Assembly: GCA_031550325.1 (NCBI GenBank)
Contig: JAVBOR010000020.1
Span: 1-22,042, forward strand
Direction: 5' to 3'
Origin: JAVBTT01 sp031550325
Lineage (GTDB): Bacteria > Bacillota > Clostridia > Oscillospirales > UBA929
DNA length: 22,042 bases
Below, one piece after another: positions 16,273 through 22,042 of the stretch. The first letter of the stretch is position 1. Each line of letters opens with the position of its first letter. The notes beneath the pieces were generated by a model, which saw nothing but the letters and a program-made list of their open reading frames with translations, ran no database searches and was not told where the DNA came from. The position numbers and the translations under genes are program-made.

Positions 16273-17686
16273 TCCGTACAAGCGCCTGTTGAACAACACG
16301 CTGATCTTTGCGATCGGCAACTTTTCGGCCAAGCTGGTTTCGTTCCTGCTGGTCAGATTGTACTCCCAAACCATGTCGGCCGAGCTTTTTGGCATTGCCG
16401 ACACGCTGTACACGTTTTCCGAGCTGATGATCCCGCTGCTCACCTTTGGGCTGATCGAGGGCGTTCTGCGGTTTGCGCTCGACCAGAACAGCGACAAGGC
16501 CGGCATTCTGACCTCGGCACTCAAGGTCACCGCCGTCGGCGTTGTCGTGCTGGCCGCCGTCACACCGGTGCTGGCGCGGGTTCTTCCGCTGTACGCGCCC
16601 TATGTGGTGTACGCGGTGCTGCTGTTCGCGTTTTCGGCGCTCCGGCAGATTTTTGCCCAGTTTGTGCGCGGCTCGGGCGGCGTAAAGATCTTTGCCGTCA
16701 ACGGCATTTTGTCGGCTGTTTTGCTGGCCGTGTTTAACGTGCTTTTTTTAGCAGTGCTTCACTGGGGCGTGAGCGGCTATCTGGTTTCGGCCATCTTGTC
16801 GGGCGCGCTTTCCTGCGTCCATTTGTTTGTCAGCGCCAGGCTCGGCCGCCATATCAGGCTGAGAGAGCGCAGCGGGCCGCTGCTGCGCGCCATGCTGCTC
16901 TACAGCTTGCCGCTTGTGCCAAACGCGCTGAGCTGGTGGGTGATTTCCTACTCAAACCGCTATATCCTGCAAATCCTGTACAGCGTTGCCGTGAGCGGAC
17001 TCTTTGCCATGGTCAGCAAGCTGCCGTCCATTGTCAGCATGCTGACGGGGATTTTTCAGCAGGCCTGGCAGATGTCGTCTGTGCAGGAGTACGACAAAAA
17101 AGAGCGGGACGCGTTTTACAGCGGCGTGTTTGCGCGATACAGCGCCCTGGCGCTGTCGGGTGGCACCGTGCTGATCGCCATATGCCCGATTCTATCGACG
17201 TTCTTGCTGAAAAATGAGTACTATGCGGGCTGGATTTACGCGCCGTTTCTCATCGGGGCGGCGGTGATGACCTGCTTTTCCTCTTTTTTCGGGGCCGTAT
17301 ACATGGCCGCCAAGCGGTCGATGAACAGTCTGTACACGACGCTGGCCGGCGCTGCCGTGAGCATTGCGGCCTGTCTGGCGCTTGCGCCGGGCATGGGCAT
17401 TCAAGGAGCGTCCATCGCCACGCTGTCCGGCGCCATGGTCACGGCGGTTTCCCGCATGGCGGACAGCGCGCGCTATGTGCGCGTCACCATGAGCTTTTGG
17501 CGCTTTTGGGCGTCTGTGGCGCTGCTGATCGGCCAGTCGGTCTTGTTCGCGCTTTGGGAAAAAGCGGCGCTTCCGTATGTCTGCCTGTGCGCCGCCGCCG
17601 TTCTGCTGATCCATATAGGCGCGCTTTTGGATATGCTGCGCGGGCTGATTGGCGCCCTGACCTCGCGTAAAAGGAGGAAACTTTGA
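16265..17686 (+). CDS. Wzx-like polysaccharide/lipid-linked oligosaccharide flippase
   Basis: This 473-residue protein is hydrophobic along its whole length, with about 12-14 membrane helices. Its N-terminus (LLNNTLIFAIGNFSAKLVSF, then LLVRLYSQTMSAELFGIADT) is typical of the polysaccharide biosynthesis flippase family in the MOP superfamily. Such proteins move lipid-linked glycans across the cytoplasmic membrane. ATG 16265 is chosen because GGAGGGG lies 4 nt upstream and because the family N-terminus begins here; the frame is open to 16028 only as a shadow of the upstream gene. Its stop overlaps the tagD start (TGATG), indicating translational coupling. The context suggests it exports the polymer made with TagD and the TagB/F-like enzyme. 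Confidence 0.9.
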   Translation: MDSPYKRLLNNTLIFAIGNFSAKLVSFLLVRLYSQTMSAELFGIADTLYTFSELMIPLLTFGLIEGVLRFALDQNSDKAGILTSALKVTAVGVVVLAAVTPVLARVLPLYAPYVVYAVLLFAFSALRQIFAQFVRGSGGVKIFAVNGILSAVLLAVFNVLFLAVLHWGVSGYLVSAILSGALSCVHLFVSARLGRHIRLRERSGPLLRAMLLYSLPLVPNALSWWVISYSNRYILQILYSVAVSGLFAMVSKLPSIVSMLTGIFQQAWQMSSVQEYDKKERDAFYSGVFARYSALALSGGTVLIAICPILSTFLLKNEYYAGWIYAPFLIGAAVMTCFSSFFGAVYMAAKRSMNSLYTTLAGAAVSIAACLALAPGMGIQGASIATLSGAMVTAVSRMADSARYVRVTMSFWRFWASVALLIGQSVLFALWEKAALPYVCLCAAAVLLIHIGALLDMLRGLIGALTSRKRRKL

Positions 17687-18075
17687 TGAAACGCGTGATC
17701 ACCTATGGTACCTTTGACCTGCTGCACTACGGCCACATCAAGCTGCTTAAGCGCGCCAGGGAACTGGGCGACTACTTGATCGTCGCGCTGTCCACCGACC
17801 GCTTCAACACGCAGGAAAAGGGGAAGACCACGTATTTTTCCTTTGAGGAGCGCAAGATGCTGCTGGAGGCGCTGCGGTATGTCGATCTGGTTATCGCCGA
17901 GGACGGCTGGGAGCAAAAGCGCGACGACGTGTCCCTTTATCGCGTGGACGTGTTCGCCATGGGCGATGACTGGCGCGGCAAGTTTGACTTTTTAGAGGAC
18001 TTGTGCGAGGTGGTGTATTTTCCGCGCACGCCCGAGATCTCCACGACAAAGATCAAAGAGGATCTCAAACTGTAA
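17686..18075 (+). CDS. tagD: Glycerol-3-phosphate cytidylyltransferase
   Basis: This 129-residue cytoplasmic enzyme makes CDP-glycerol from CTP and glycerol-3-phosphate, the donor for glycerol-phosphate polymers. It shows ITYGTFDLLHYGHIKLLKRA (nucleotide-binding HxGH), then GDDWRGKFDFL and RTPEISTTKIKEDL, the family's RTxxISTT motif. The length is typical of TagD. The ATG at 17686 has AAGGAGG (17671-17677) at 8 nt; a TTG at 17683 would be one codon earlier. It supplies the substrate for the TagB/F-like enzyme two genes upstream. Confidence 0.96.
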   Translation: MKRVITYGTFDLLHYGHIKLLKRARELGDYLIVALSTDRFNTQEKGKTTYFSFEERKMLLEALRYVDLVIAEDGWEQKRDDVSLYRVDVFAMGDDWRGKFDFLEDLCEVVYFPRTPEISTTKIKEDLKL

Positions 18076-18079
18076 GTTT

Positions 18080-18106
18080 TGTCAAAGAACCAAAGGTTCT
18101 TTGACA
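18080..18106. repeat. Core palindromic repeat, copy F
   Basis: TGTCAAAGAACC (18080-18091) and GGTTCTTTGACA (18095-18106) form a perfect 12-bp dyad with an AAA loop. It fills nearly the whole 33-nt gap between two convergent genes, 4 nt after the tagD stop and 2 nt before the stop of the opposite gene. It could act as a bidirectional terminator here, though there is no long T-run. Confidence 0.85.
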
Positions 18107-18108
18107 GC

Positions 18109-19377
18109 CTAGAAGCCACCCGGATAGTCCTGTACGGCGTCCAGGACGAGCGCGCGGGCGCGCTCTGTAGGGATGACCTCGCGCGTTTTTTCATCGAGCA
18201 TATGCCCCGCGTGGTCAAACAGGCCGACAACGCGCGGATGCGCCCCGGAAATTCCGGTTACCACCGCGATCCAGGAGCGCGTCATCTGCATCTGGGTGCG
18301 GTCGGCGGTGATCACGGTGTCGCCGACCTCGCAGCGGTCGCCCTCTTTGAGCTGAATGTGGTAGTCGATGATCTGCGTGATGCGGTTCCAGGTCAGGTCG
18401 TTGCGCAGGACGGTCTCACCGTCGTGGGCCACGGCGGCTTTATAGGTGAAACCCGGGATGACCGAGTCGATGAACAGGCCGCCGCCGTGGCCGTAGGCCA
18501 TGCCCTCGTATTTATGGGTGATCTCGCTGACATAGCAGTAGGCCGGGCGCTCAGGGAGCGTGTCGATGAAGCGGTGGTTGGGCGTTGTCCCCAAAAGGCC
18601 GTGGCCGGGCTCGACATGTGTCGCGCCGCCGGCTTTCGCGATCGGGAAGCTCATGACCGAGGCGTTGCCGGGCGCGTTAATCTGGGTGATCTCGAGGGAA
18701 AACGCGTCTCTGAGGATGTCAGCCGCGTCCCTGATGGTTTGCATGTTCGGCGCGGCTTTGGCCGGGACGCCCGGCTGATAGCTGTACAGATAGCACGGAA
18801 ACGACGTGACGCCCACAATGCGCAGATGGGAGAGCTTCAGCAGCCGGGGAACGGTCTCCTTCAGGGCGTCAAAGCGGAATCCGCCCTCCTGTCCCTCGAA
18901 GAACACGTCTCCCGGGCGGTAGACGCGGAGCAAAATGTCCTGAACGCGTCCGGCGAGGCGCGCTGCATCGTTTAAAAAGGCGGCCTGCTCCTCGCTGTAA
19001 AGCGTCCAGACCTCGGGGCGCAGCACGAGCACATCGGGCATGTCCGCGCGGGGGATTTGGTTGAGATGGCCGACATGGCCCACCGGAACCTGCCAGCGGC
19101 CCATGGCGCGCGCGCACTGCACGTCCACGCACACCGTGGCATGGAGGCCCCCACGCATGGCGACGTGATTGACCAAGGGATTGCGGTTAAACTGCTTGCT
19201 CATCAGATAGGTCTCCAGACCGTTTTCAACCTTGGCCTTTTGCAGAACGGCAGCATTATCGGCCACCGTATCCAGATCGATGAGCCAGGTATTGGCCGGG
19301 ATACTTCCGCGCTGGTGCAGCTCAACCGCCGCGCGCATGAGCCGCGGATTGCGCTTTTTCAGAATCTCCAGAAACAC
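18109..19377 (-). CDS. YhfX-like PLP-dependent protein (alanine racemase N-domain family)
   Basis: This 422-residue protein resembles E. coli YhfX, a protein of uncertain function with an alanine-racemase-type barrel. The N-terminus FLEILKKRNPRLMRAAVELHQRG, given in part here, matches the YhfX start from memory. Other shared segments are YLMSKQFNRNP (lysine likely to hold PLP), VGHVGHLNQIP, INAPGNASVMSFPIAKAGG, THVEPGHGLLGTTPNH, and YGHGGGLFID near the end. GTG at 19377 is chosen: AGGGAG lies 7 nt upstream and the protein then begins as YhfX does. The frame's TTG at 19383 is too close to that site. It is paired with the M20 hydrolase, 73 nt upstream on the same strand, so the two may act on the same unusual amino acid derivative. 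An amino-acid racemase or epimerase role is only inferred. Confidence 0.78.
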   Translation of the reverse strand: MFLEILKKRNPRLMRAAVELHQRGSIPANTWLIDLDTVADNAAVLQKAKVENGLETYLMSKQFNRNPLVNHVAMRGGLHATVCVDVQCARAMGRWQVPVGHVGHLNQIPRADMPDVLVLRPEVWTLYSEEQAAFLNDAARLAGRVQDILLRVYRPGDVFFEGQEGGFRFDALKETVPRLLKLSHLRIVGVTSFPCYLYSYQPGVPAKAAPNMQTIRDAADILRDAFSLEITQINAPGNASVMSFPIAKAGGATHVEPGHGLLGTTPNHRFIDTLPERPAYCYVSEITHKYEGMAYGHGGGLFIDSVIPGFTYKAAVAHDGETVLRNDLTWNRITQIIDYHIQLKEGDRCEVGDTVITADRTQMQMTRSWIAVVTGISGAHPRVVGLFDHAGHMLDEKTREVIPTERARALVLDAVQDYPGGF

Positions 19378-19450
19378 GCCCAAACTCCCTCTTTCTTCAG
19401 GTTTCGCCCGTAATCGCCCGCCCCATGGCGGGCTGTTTTACAAAAGAGCG

Positions 19451-20764
19451 CTAGTCGTCCATAAGGCAAAAGTCTAAAATTGTCAGCGCGATGATCTTAG
19501 TGGCGTCCACGAGCTGGGCGATGTCCATATACTCATCCGGCCGGTGGGCGAGCCCGAGCTGGCCGGGGCCGAAGACCATGGCCGGCGTGCTGCTATAAAG
19601 ATTGAACATCATGGCGTCGCAGGCTGCTTCAAAGCCGCAGATGCGCGGCGCCGCGTTCAGCACTTCGCGCGCGTTTTCCGAGACGCATGTGATCAGCGCG
19701 TGTCCATCCGGCATTTTGGTCGGATAGATGGGGCGCATGTCCACACGCTCGATGCGCACAGGGTTGTCCCCCAGGAAGCCATGGGCACGGCTGGCGTCCA
19801 AGATGAACTTCTCAAACGCCGAGGTCACCTGCGCCAAATCTTCTCCGGGCAAAATGTCAATCATCAGCTCAAGCTCGGCCTCCGCCGGGACGCTCATCAG
19901 GTCGCTTTGTCCGGCGCGAAACGCGTACACGCAGTCGGTGACAGCCGGGATAGGGTAGAGGACGGGGTCGTCATACAGCGCGATGCTGCGCGTCTGGCGG
20001 TACCGCAGGGCAGCGAAGTCCTCAATGGCCTTTTTGATGTAAATGGCGTTGTCGAGCGCGCTCACCCCCTCCCACCAGAATCCCGTGTGCGCACCCTTGC
20101 CCGGGATGACAATCCGATAGGCCTGGACGCCCTTGCTGGCGGGTTCGATCTTCAGATCGGTGGGCTCGGTGACAATGGCGCCGCCGCCCTCATAGCCTCT
20201 TAAAATGCAGGCCAGTGTGCCGTTAAATCCGCCCAGCTCTTCATTGACGGCGCTTTCCAAAATGACATCGCCCTTGAGCCGGACACCGCAGTCCTGGATG
20301 CAGGATACCGCCATAATCATGGCGGCAAGCCCGCCCTTCATATCTACGGCGCCGCGCCCATAGACGCGCCCGCTCTTGACAAGGCCGCCATAGGGATCGT
20401 CTCTCCAGAGCTCACGCGGGCCTTCGCTGACAACGTCGCAGTGCCCGTTGAGAATCAGCGTGGGGCCGCCGCCGTGTCCGCGCAGCACGCCCACGACGTT
20501 CGGGCGGTCTGTGTAGTCCAGCCCCGGCCACCAGCCCTCATGGCTCTCAATGCCGGCGATGTCGGTGGGCAAAAAGACATCCACCTCGAGTCCCATGCCT
20601 TTCAAGTGCTGTTCGATAAAGCGCTGAACAGGCCCTTCGTCGCCGCCCGGCGGGTGGGAGACGCTGGGGATGCGCACCATTTTCTGCAGAAACGCTACGA
20701 TGTCCTCCTGCCGGCGTGTGACCCTGTCCAATACAAGCCGGCGTGTGGCCGCAAGATCGCTCAT
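19451..20764 (-). CDS. M20-family metallopeptidase/deacylase (ArgE/DapE-like)
   Basis: This 437-residue zinc hydrolase belongs to the group that removes acyl or peptide groups from amino acids. Predicted ligands and catalytic residues are His108 (LNGHCDVV), Asp141 (YGRGAVDMKGG), Glu175/Glu176 (VNEELGG), Glu200 (IVTEPTD) and His407 (LGLAHRPDEY). The dimerisation lid with GKGAHTGFWWEGVSALDNA is present. The start has AAAGGAG 7 nt upstream. The substrate is not evident: acetylornithine, succinyl-diaminopimelate and formylaminopyrimidine deacylases share this plan. It precedes the YhfX-like gene and is probably co-transcribed with it. Confidence 0.88.
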   Translation of the reverse strand: MSDLAATRRLVLDRVTRRQEDIVAFLQKMVRIPSVSHPPGGDEGPVQRFIEQHLKGMGLEVDVFLPTDIAGIESHEGWWPGLDYTDRPNVVGVLRGHGGGPTLILNGHCDVVSEGPRELWRDDPYGGLVKSGRVYGRGAVDMKGGLAAMIMAVSCIQDCGVRLKGDVILESAVNEELGGFNGTLACILRGYEGGGAIVTEPTDLKIEPASKGVQAYRIVIPGKGAHTGFWWEGVSALDNAIYIKKAIEDFAALRYRQTRSIALYDDPVLYPIPAVTDCVYAFRAGQSDLMSVPAEAELELMIDILPGEDLAQVTSAFEKFILDASRAHGFLGDNPVRIERVDMRPIYPTKMPDGHALITCVSENAREVLNAAPRICGFEAACDAMMFNLYSSTPAMVFGPGQLGLAHRPDEYMDIAQLVDATKIIALTILDFCLMDD

Positions 20765-20791
20765 GTCGCTGCTCCTTTCCCCGTTTGTGGT

Positions 20792-20797
20792 ATTATA
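20792..20797 (-). promoter_or_regulatory. Possible -10 of the M20/YhfX-like operon
   Basis: The minus strand reads TATAAT 28 nt upstream of the M20 start. The -35 is weak (TGTATT at 18 nt), so confidence is moderate. Confidence 0.45.
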
Positions 20798-20872
20798 TCA
20801 GAACCGGGGCGGGAAATACAGAGTGTAGAAGCTGCCGGCCCGAGACAAACCAAAAATATGACTACAAACGAA

Positions 20873-21014
20873 GGCGCATTCCCGAAGTGAAACCGGGAAT
20901 GCGCCACAGATTGAAGACAAAAGCAGCTTCCTCGTTCCTTTACGCGTCTTCGCAAAGACGCGAGCCAAACCCCCGCTTTGTCAACGAACCGAAGGTTCTT
21001 TGACAAAGCGGGGG
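20873..21014 (+). repeat. Three-hairpin intergenic module, copy C
   Basis: Hairpin 1 is GGCGCATTCCCG/CGGGAATGCGCC (20873-20905, perfect 12 bp). A spacer with CCTCGTTCCTTT follows (20930-20941). Hairpin 2 is CGCGTCTT/AAGACGCG (20943-20962, perfect). Hairpin 3 is CCCCCGCTTTGTCAACGAACC (20970-20990, 21 nt given in two parts: CCCCCGCTTTG and TCAACGAACC), pairing with 20994-21014 with one mismatch. On the minus strand the first hairpin is followed by TTCGTTTGT, so it may end the yaaL-bofA transcript. Confidence 0.8.
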
Positions 21015-21026
21015 AGAGAAAACGCC

Positions 21027-21215
21027 TTAAATGTAGACAAGCGCCTTCAGGATTAGCAGAAGGGCAAACCCCGGAACGCCAAACAGACCGATGACGACGG
21101 CGTTAAAAATGTTCAGTCCGAGGGATAAACCCCAGTACGCGCCTATAAAATTGTAGAGAAACAGGACGATGAAGCCAAGCACAGAATTGATCAGCAGTCG
21201 TAATACCCACTTCAT
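21027..21215 (-). CDS. bofA: Pro-sigma-K processing inhibitor BofA family protein
   Basis: This 62-residue membrane protein has two or three hydrophobic segments and the family pattern INSVLGFIVLFLYNFIG, then LNIFNAVVIGLFGVPGFALL. In Bacillus, BofA holds the sigma-K processing protease inactive in the forespore membrane until a signal arrives. It begins 8 nt after the stop of yaaL, with TAGGGA upstream. The bofA-yaaL order is conserved in Firmicutes, which supports the call and points to a spore former. Confidence 0.9.
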   Translation of the reverse strand: MKWVLRLLINSVLGFIVLFLYNFIGAYWGLSLGLNIFNAVVIGLFGVPGFALLLILKALVYI

Positions 21216-21223
21216 ATAAGTCC

Positions 21224-21457
21224 CTACTTTAAAACAGGGCTGTCGTCGTATTCACGAAGCAGTCGCAAAAAATATGTGTACCTGGCCTGCAGCGCATTGA
21301 GCTCGAAAACGCACTGCTCGATCAGCTCTTTTTCCGTGACCACATTAAAGCGTGACCGCGCGTCTTCTATGTCCTGCTGAACTCTGCGCAGTTCCCCGAT
21401 CAGCTCAAGCCGCGCCGGGTCACTATGTTTTTTGGAGAACATCGCGCTCATCGGCAT
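21224..21457 (-). CDS. yaaL: YaaL family protein (DUF2508)
   Basis: This 77-residue soluble, helical protein has the segment LRRVQQDIEDARSRFNVVT, then ELIEQCVFELNALQARYTYF and LREYD, matching the DUF2508/YaaL family of unknown function found next to bofA. ATG 21457 is chosen for AAAGGAGG 7 nt upstream; the frame is open to 21523 without a signal. In many Firmicutes recR precedes yaaL; here the upstream sequence is non-coding up to the window edge. Confidence 0.88.
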   Translation of the reverse strand: MPMSAMFSKKHSDPARLELIGELRRVQQDIEDARSRFNVVTEKELIEQCVFELNALQARYTYFLRLLREYDDSPVLK

Positions 21458-21918
21458 AGCGGGGCCTCCTTTCGTTGATGTTGAAATCCTATTCTTATTG
21501 TGGACAAAATATGCCCGGCTCAAACCAAAAAGTTTTGGGTGGGCTTAAGAGAACCTTTGTGTGCGCGCCTTAAAAAAAGGCGAACATTTCCGGCAATATT
21601 CGAGGTCATTCGGGTTACAATAGGAGTGGACAACGGCGAGCAAGCTTTGGAACAGCTGATGATGTTCACATCGCTCCAGGCCGGTGCCAAAGGGCCGTCT
21701 GCGATGGCTTTGCGGTGAATGGCTGAGCGTGAAAAAAATGCTCGTACTGCGTTGTCAATGGTGTGAAGACGGTTTGTATAAAGCCGCAAACCACGCCCAG
21801 CCGGGTTTCCGTGAAATTCATGGGAGCCCGGCTGTACCTTTTGTATCCTTGGAAGATATGGAATATAAAACGCGGCCGGAATCCTTAGATTCCGGCCGCT
21901 GAGCCTGTAGACAAAGGC
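21458..21918. other. Non-coding stretch with hairpins upstream of yaaL
   Basis: About 460 nt without a supportable gene; both long frames here lack ribosome binding sites and family features. It holds a short hairpin CGCCTT/AAGGCG near 21570, a dyad CAGCCGGG/CCCGGCTG with extra pairs (21798-21834) followed on the plus strand by CCTTTTG, and the terminator at 21862-21899. No clear recR sequence and no clear yaaL promoter was found. Confidence 0.5.
21862..21899 (-). terminator. Strong hairpin terminator, minus strand
   Basis: GCGGCCGGAATC (21872-21883) pairs perfectly with GATTCCGGCCGC (21888-21899) around a 4-nt loop. On the minus strand the stem is followed by GTTTTATATT. It would end a transcript coming from beyond the right edge. 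Confidence 0.75.
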
Positions 21919-22042
21919 CGCCTCTTCGTTCCTTTGCGCAAAACCACGTCGAGCCTGACGCCGAAGGCGGCGGGTCCCTGCTGGACTGGTTGAGCGCAAA
22001 GCATGGAAACAAGTGACTTTCACGGATTCACTCCGGGAAAGT
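21919..22042 (+). repeat. 124-nt dispersed repeat, right copy
   Basis: This is the reverse complement of 72-195 with two mismatches. On the plus strand it carries the open tail PLRSFAQNHV, EPDAEGGG, SLLDWLSAKHGNK with a TGA at 22014-22016, followed by the same hairpin GACTTTCACGGA/TCCGGGAAAGT. The frame is open only back to 21903 and has no start or ribosome binding site. The repeat continues past the window edge. Confidence 0.85.

Noticed and set aside
19419..19441. Hairpin CCCGCC/GGCGGG followed by TGTTTT between the M20 and YhfX-like genes
   Set aside because: The T-run is on the plus strand while both genes are on the minus strand, and the stem is short, so it is not a terminator for them.
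21520..22023. 167-codon minus-strand frame
   Set aside because: Basic, low-complexity translation crossing a terminator hairpin and the repeat, with no ribosome binding site; not a gene.
1..22042. CRISPR array
   Set aside because: The repeats are palindromic and dispersed over kilobases, with no regular spacers and no cas genes.

Overview
The window looks like a chromosomal segment of a spore-forming, Gram-positive-type Firmicute, most likely class Clostridia. The evidence is a BofA (pro-sigma-K processing inhibitor) and YaaL (DUF2508) pair, teichoic-acid-type enzymes (TagB/TagF-like transferase, TagD cytidylyltransferase), strong AGGAGG-type ribosome binding sites with some TTG/GTG starts, and a tRNA-Leu with an encoded CCA end. 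Coding regions are GC-rich at third positions, so many long antisense frames are open without being genes. No transposase, integrase, rRNA or CRISPR array was seen.

Layout. 1-200: a cluster of hairpin repeats. 198-1151 (-): an APH-family small-molecule kinase. 1493-4948 (+): a membrane hybrid histidine kinase with two stacked extracytoplasmic binding domains and two receiver domains. 5091-5931 (-): a decayed ABC-2 permease. 6228-9449 (-): a large secreted tandem esterase. 9926-10013 (-): tRNA-Leu(CAG). 10176-12425 (-): an acyl-CoA synthetase behind an XRE-cupin regulator. 12499-14931 (+): ahcY-metK, two steps of the S-adenosylmethionine cycle, divergent from the regulator with overlapping promoters. 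15118-18075 (+): a tight three-gene cell-wall polymer operon (TagB/F-like transferase, Wzx-type flippase, TagD). 18109-20764 (-): a YhfX-like PLP protein and an M20 metallopeptidase/deacylase. 21027-21457 (-): bofA and yaaL. 21458-22042: non-coding sequence rich in hairpins.

How the parts relate. The ahcY-metK pair recycles S-adenosylhomocysteine and makes new SAM. Its promoter shares a palindrome with the promoter of the XRE-cupin regulator, which probably also governs the acyl-CoA synthetase. The TagB/F-like, flippase and TagD genes form a plausible make, link and export set for a glycerol-phosphate-containing surface polymer. The esterase and the sensor kinase suggest a cell that senses and processes external substrates.

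The most unusual signal is in the gaps between genes. A family of palindromic repeats recurs: a core hairpin TGTCAAAGAACC/GGTTCTTTGACA, a second hairpin CGCGTCTT/AAGACGCG, and terminator-like hairpins. At three places (1-101, 9721-9812, 20873-21014) these occur in the same order as a three-hairpin module. In addition, a 124-nt element with 2 mismatches occurs in inverted orientation at the two ends of the window. Both copies carry a short open tail ending SAKHGNK, followed by the same hairpin.
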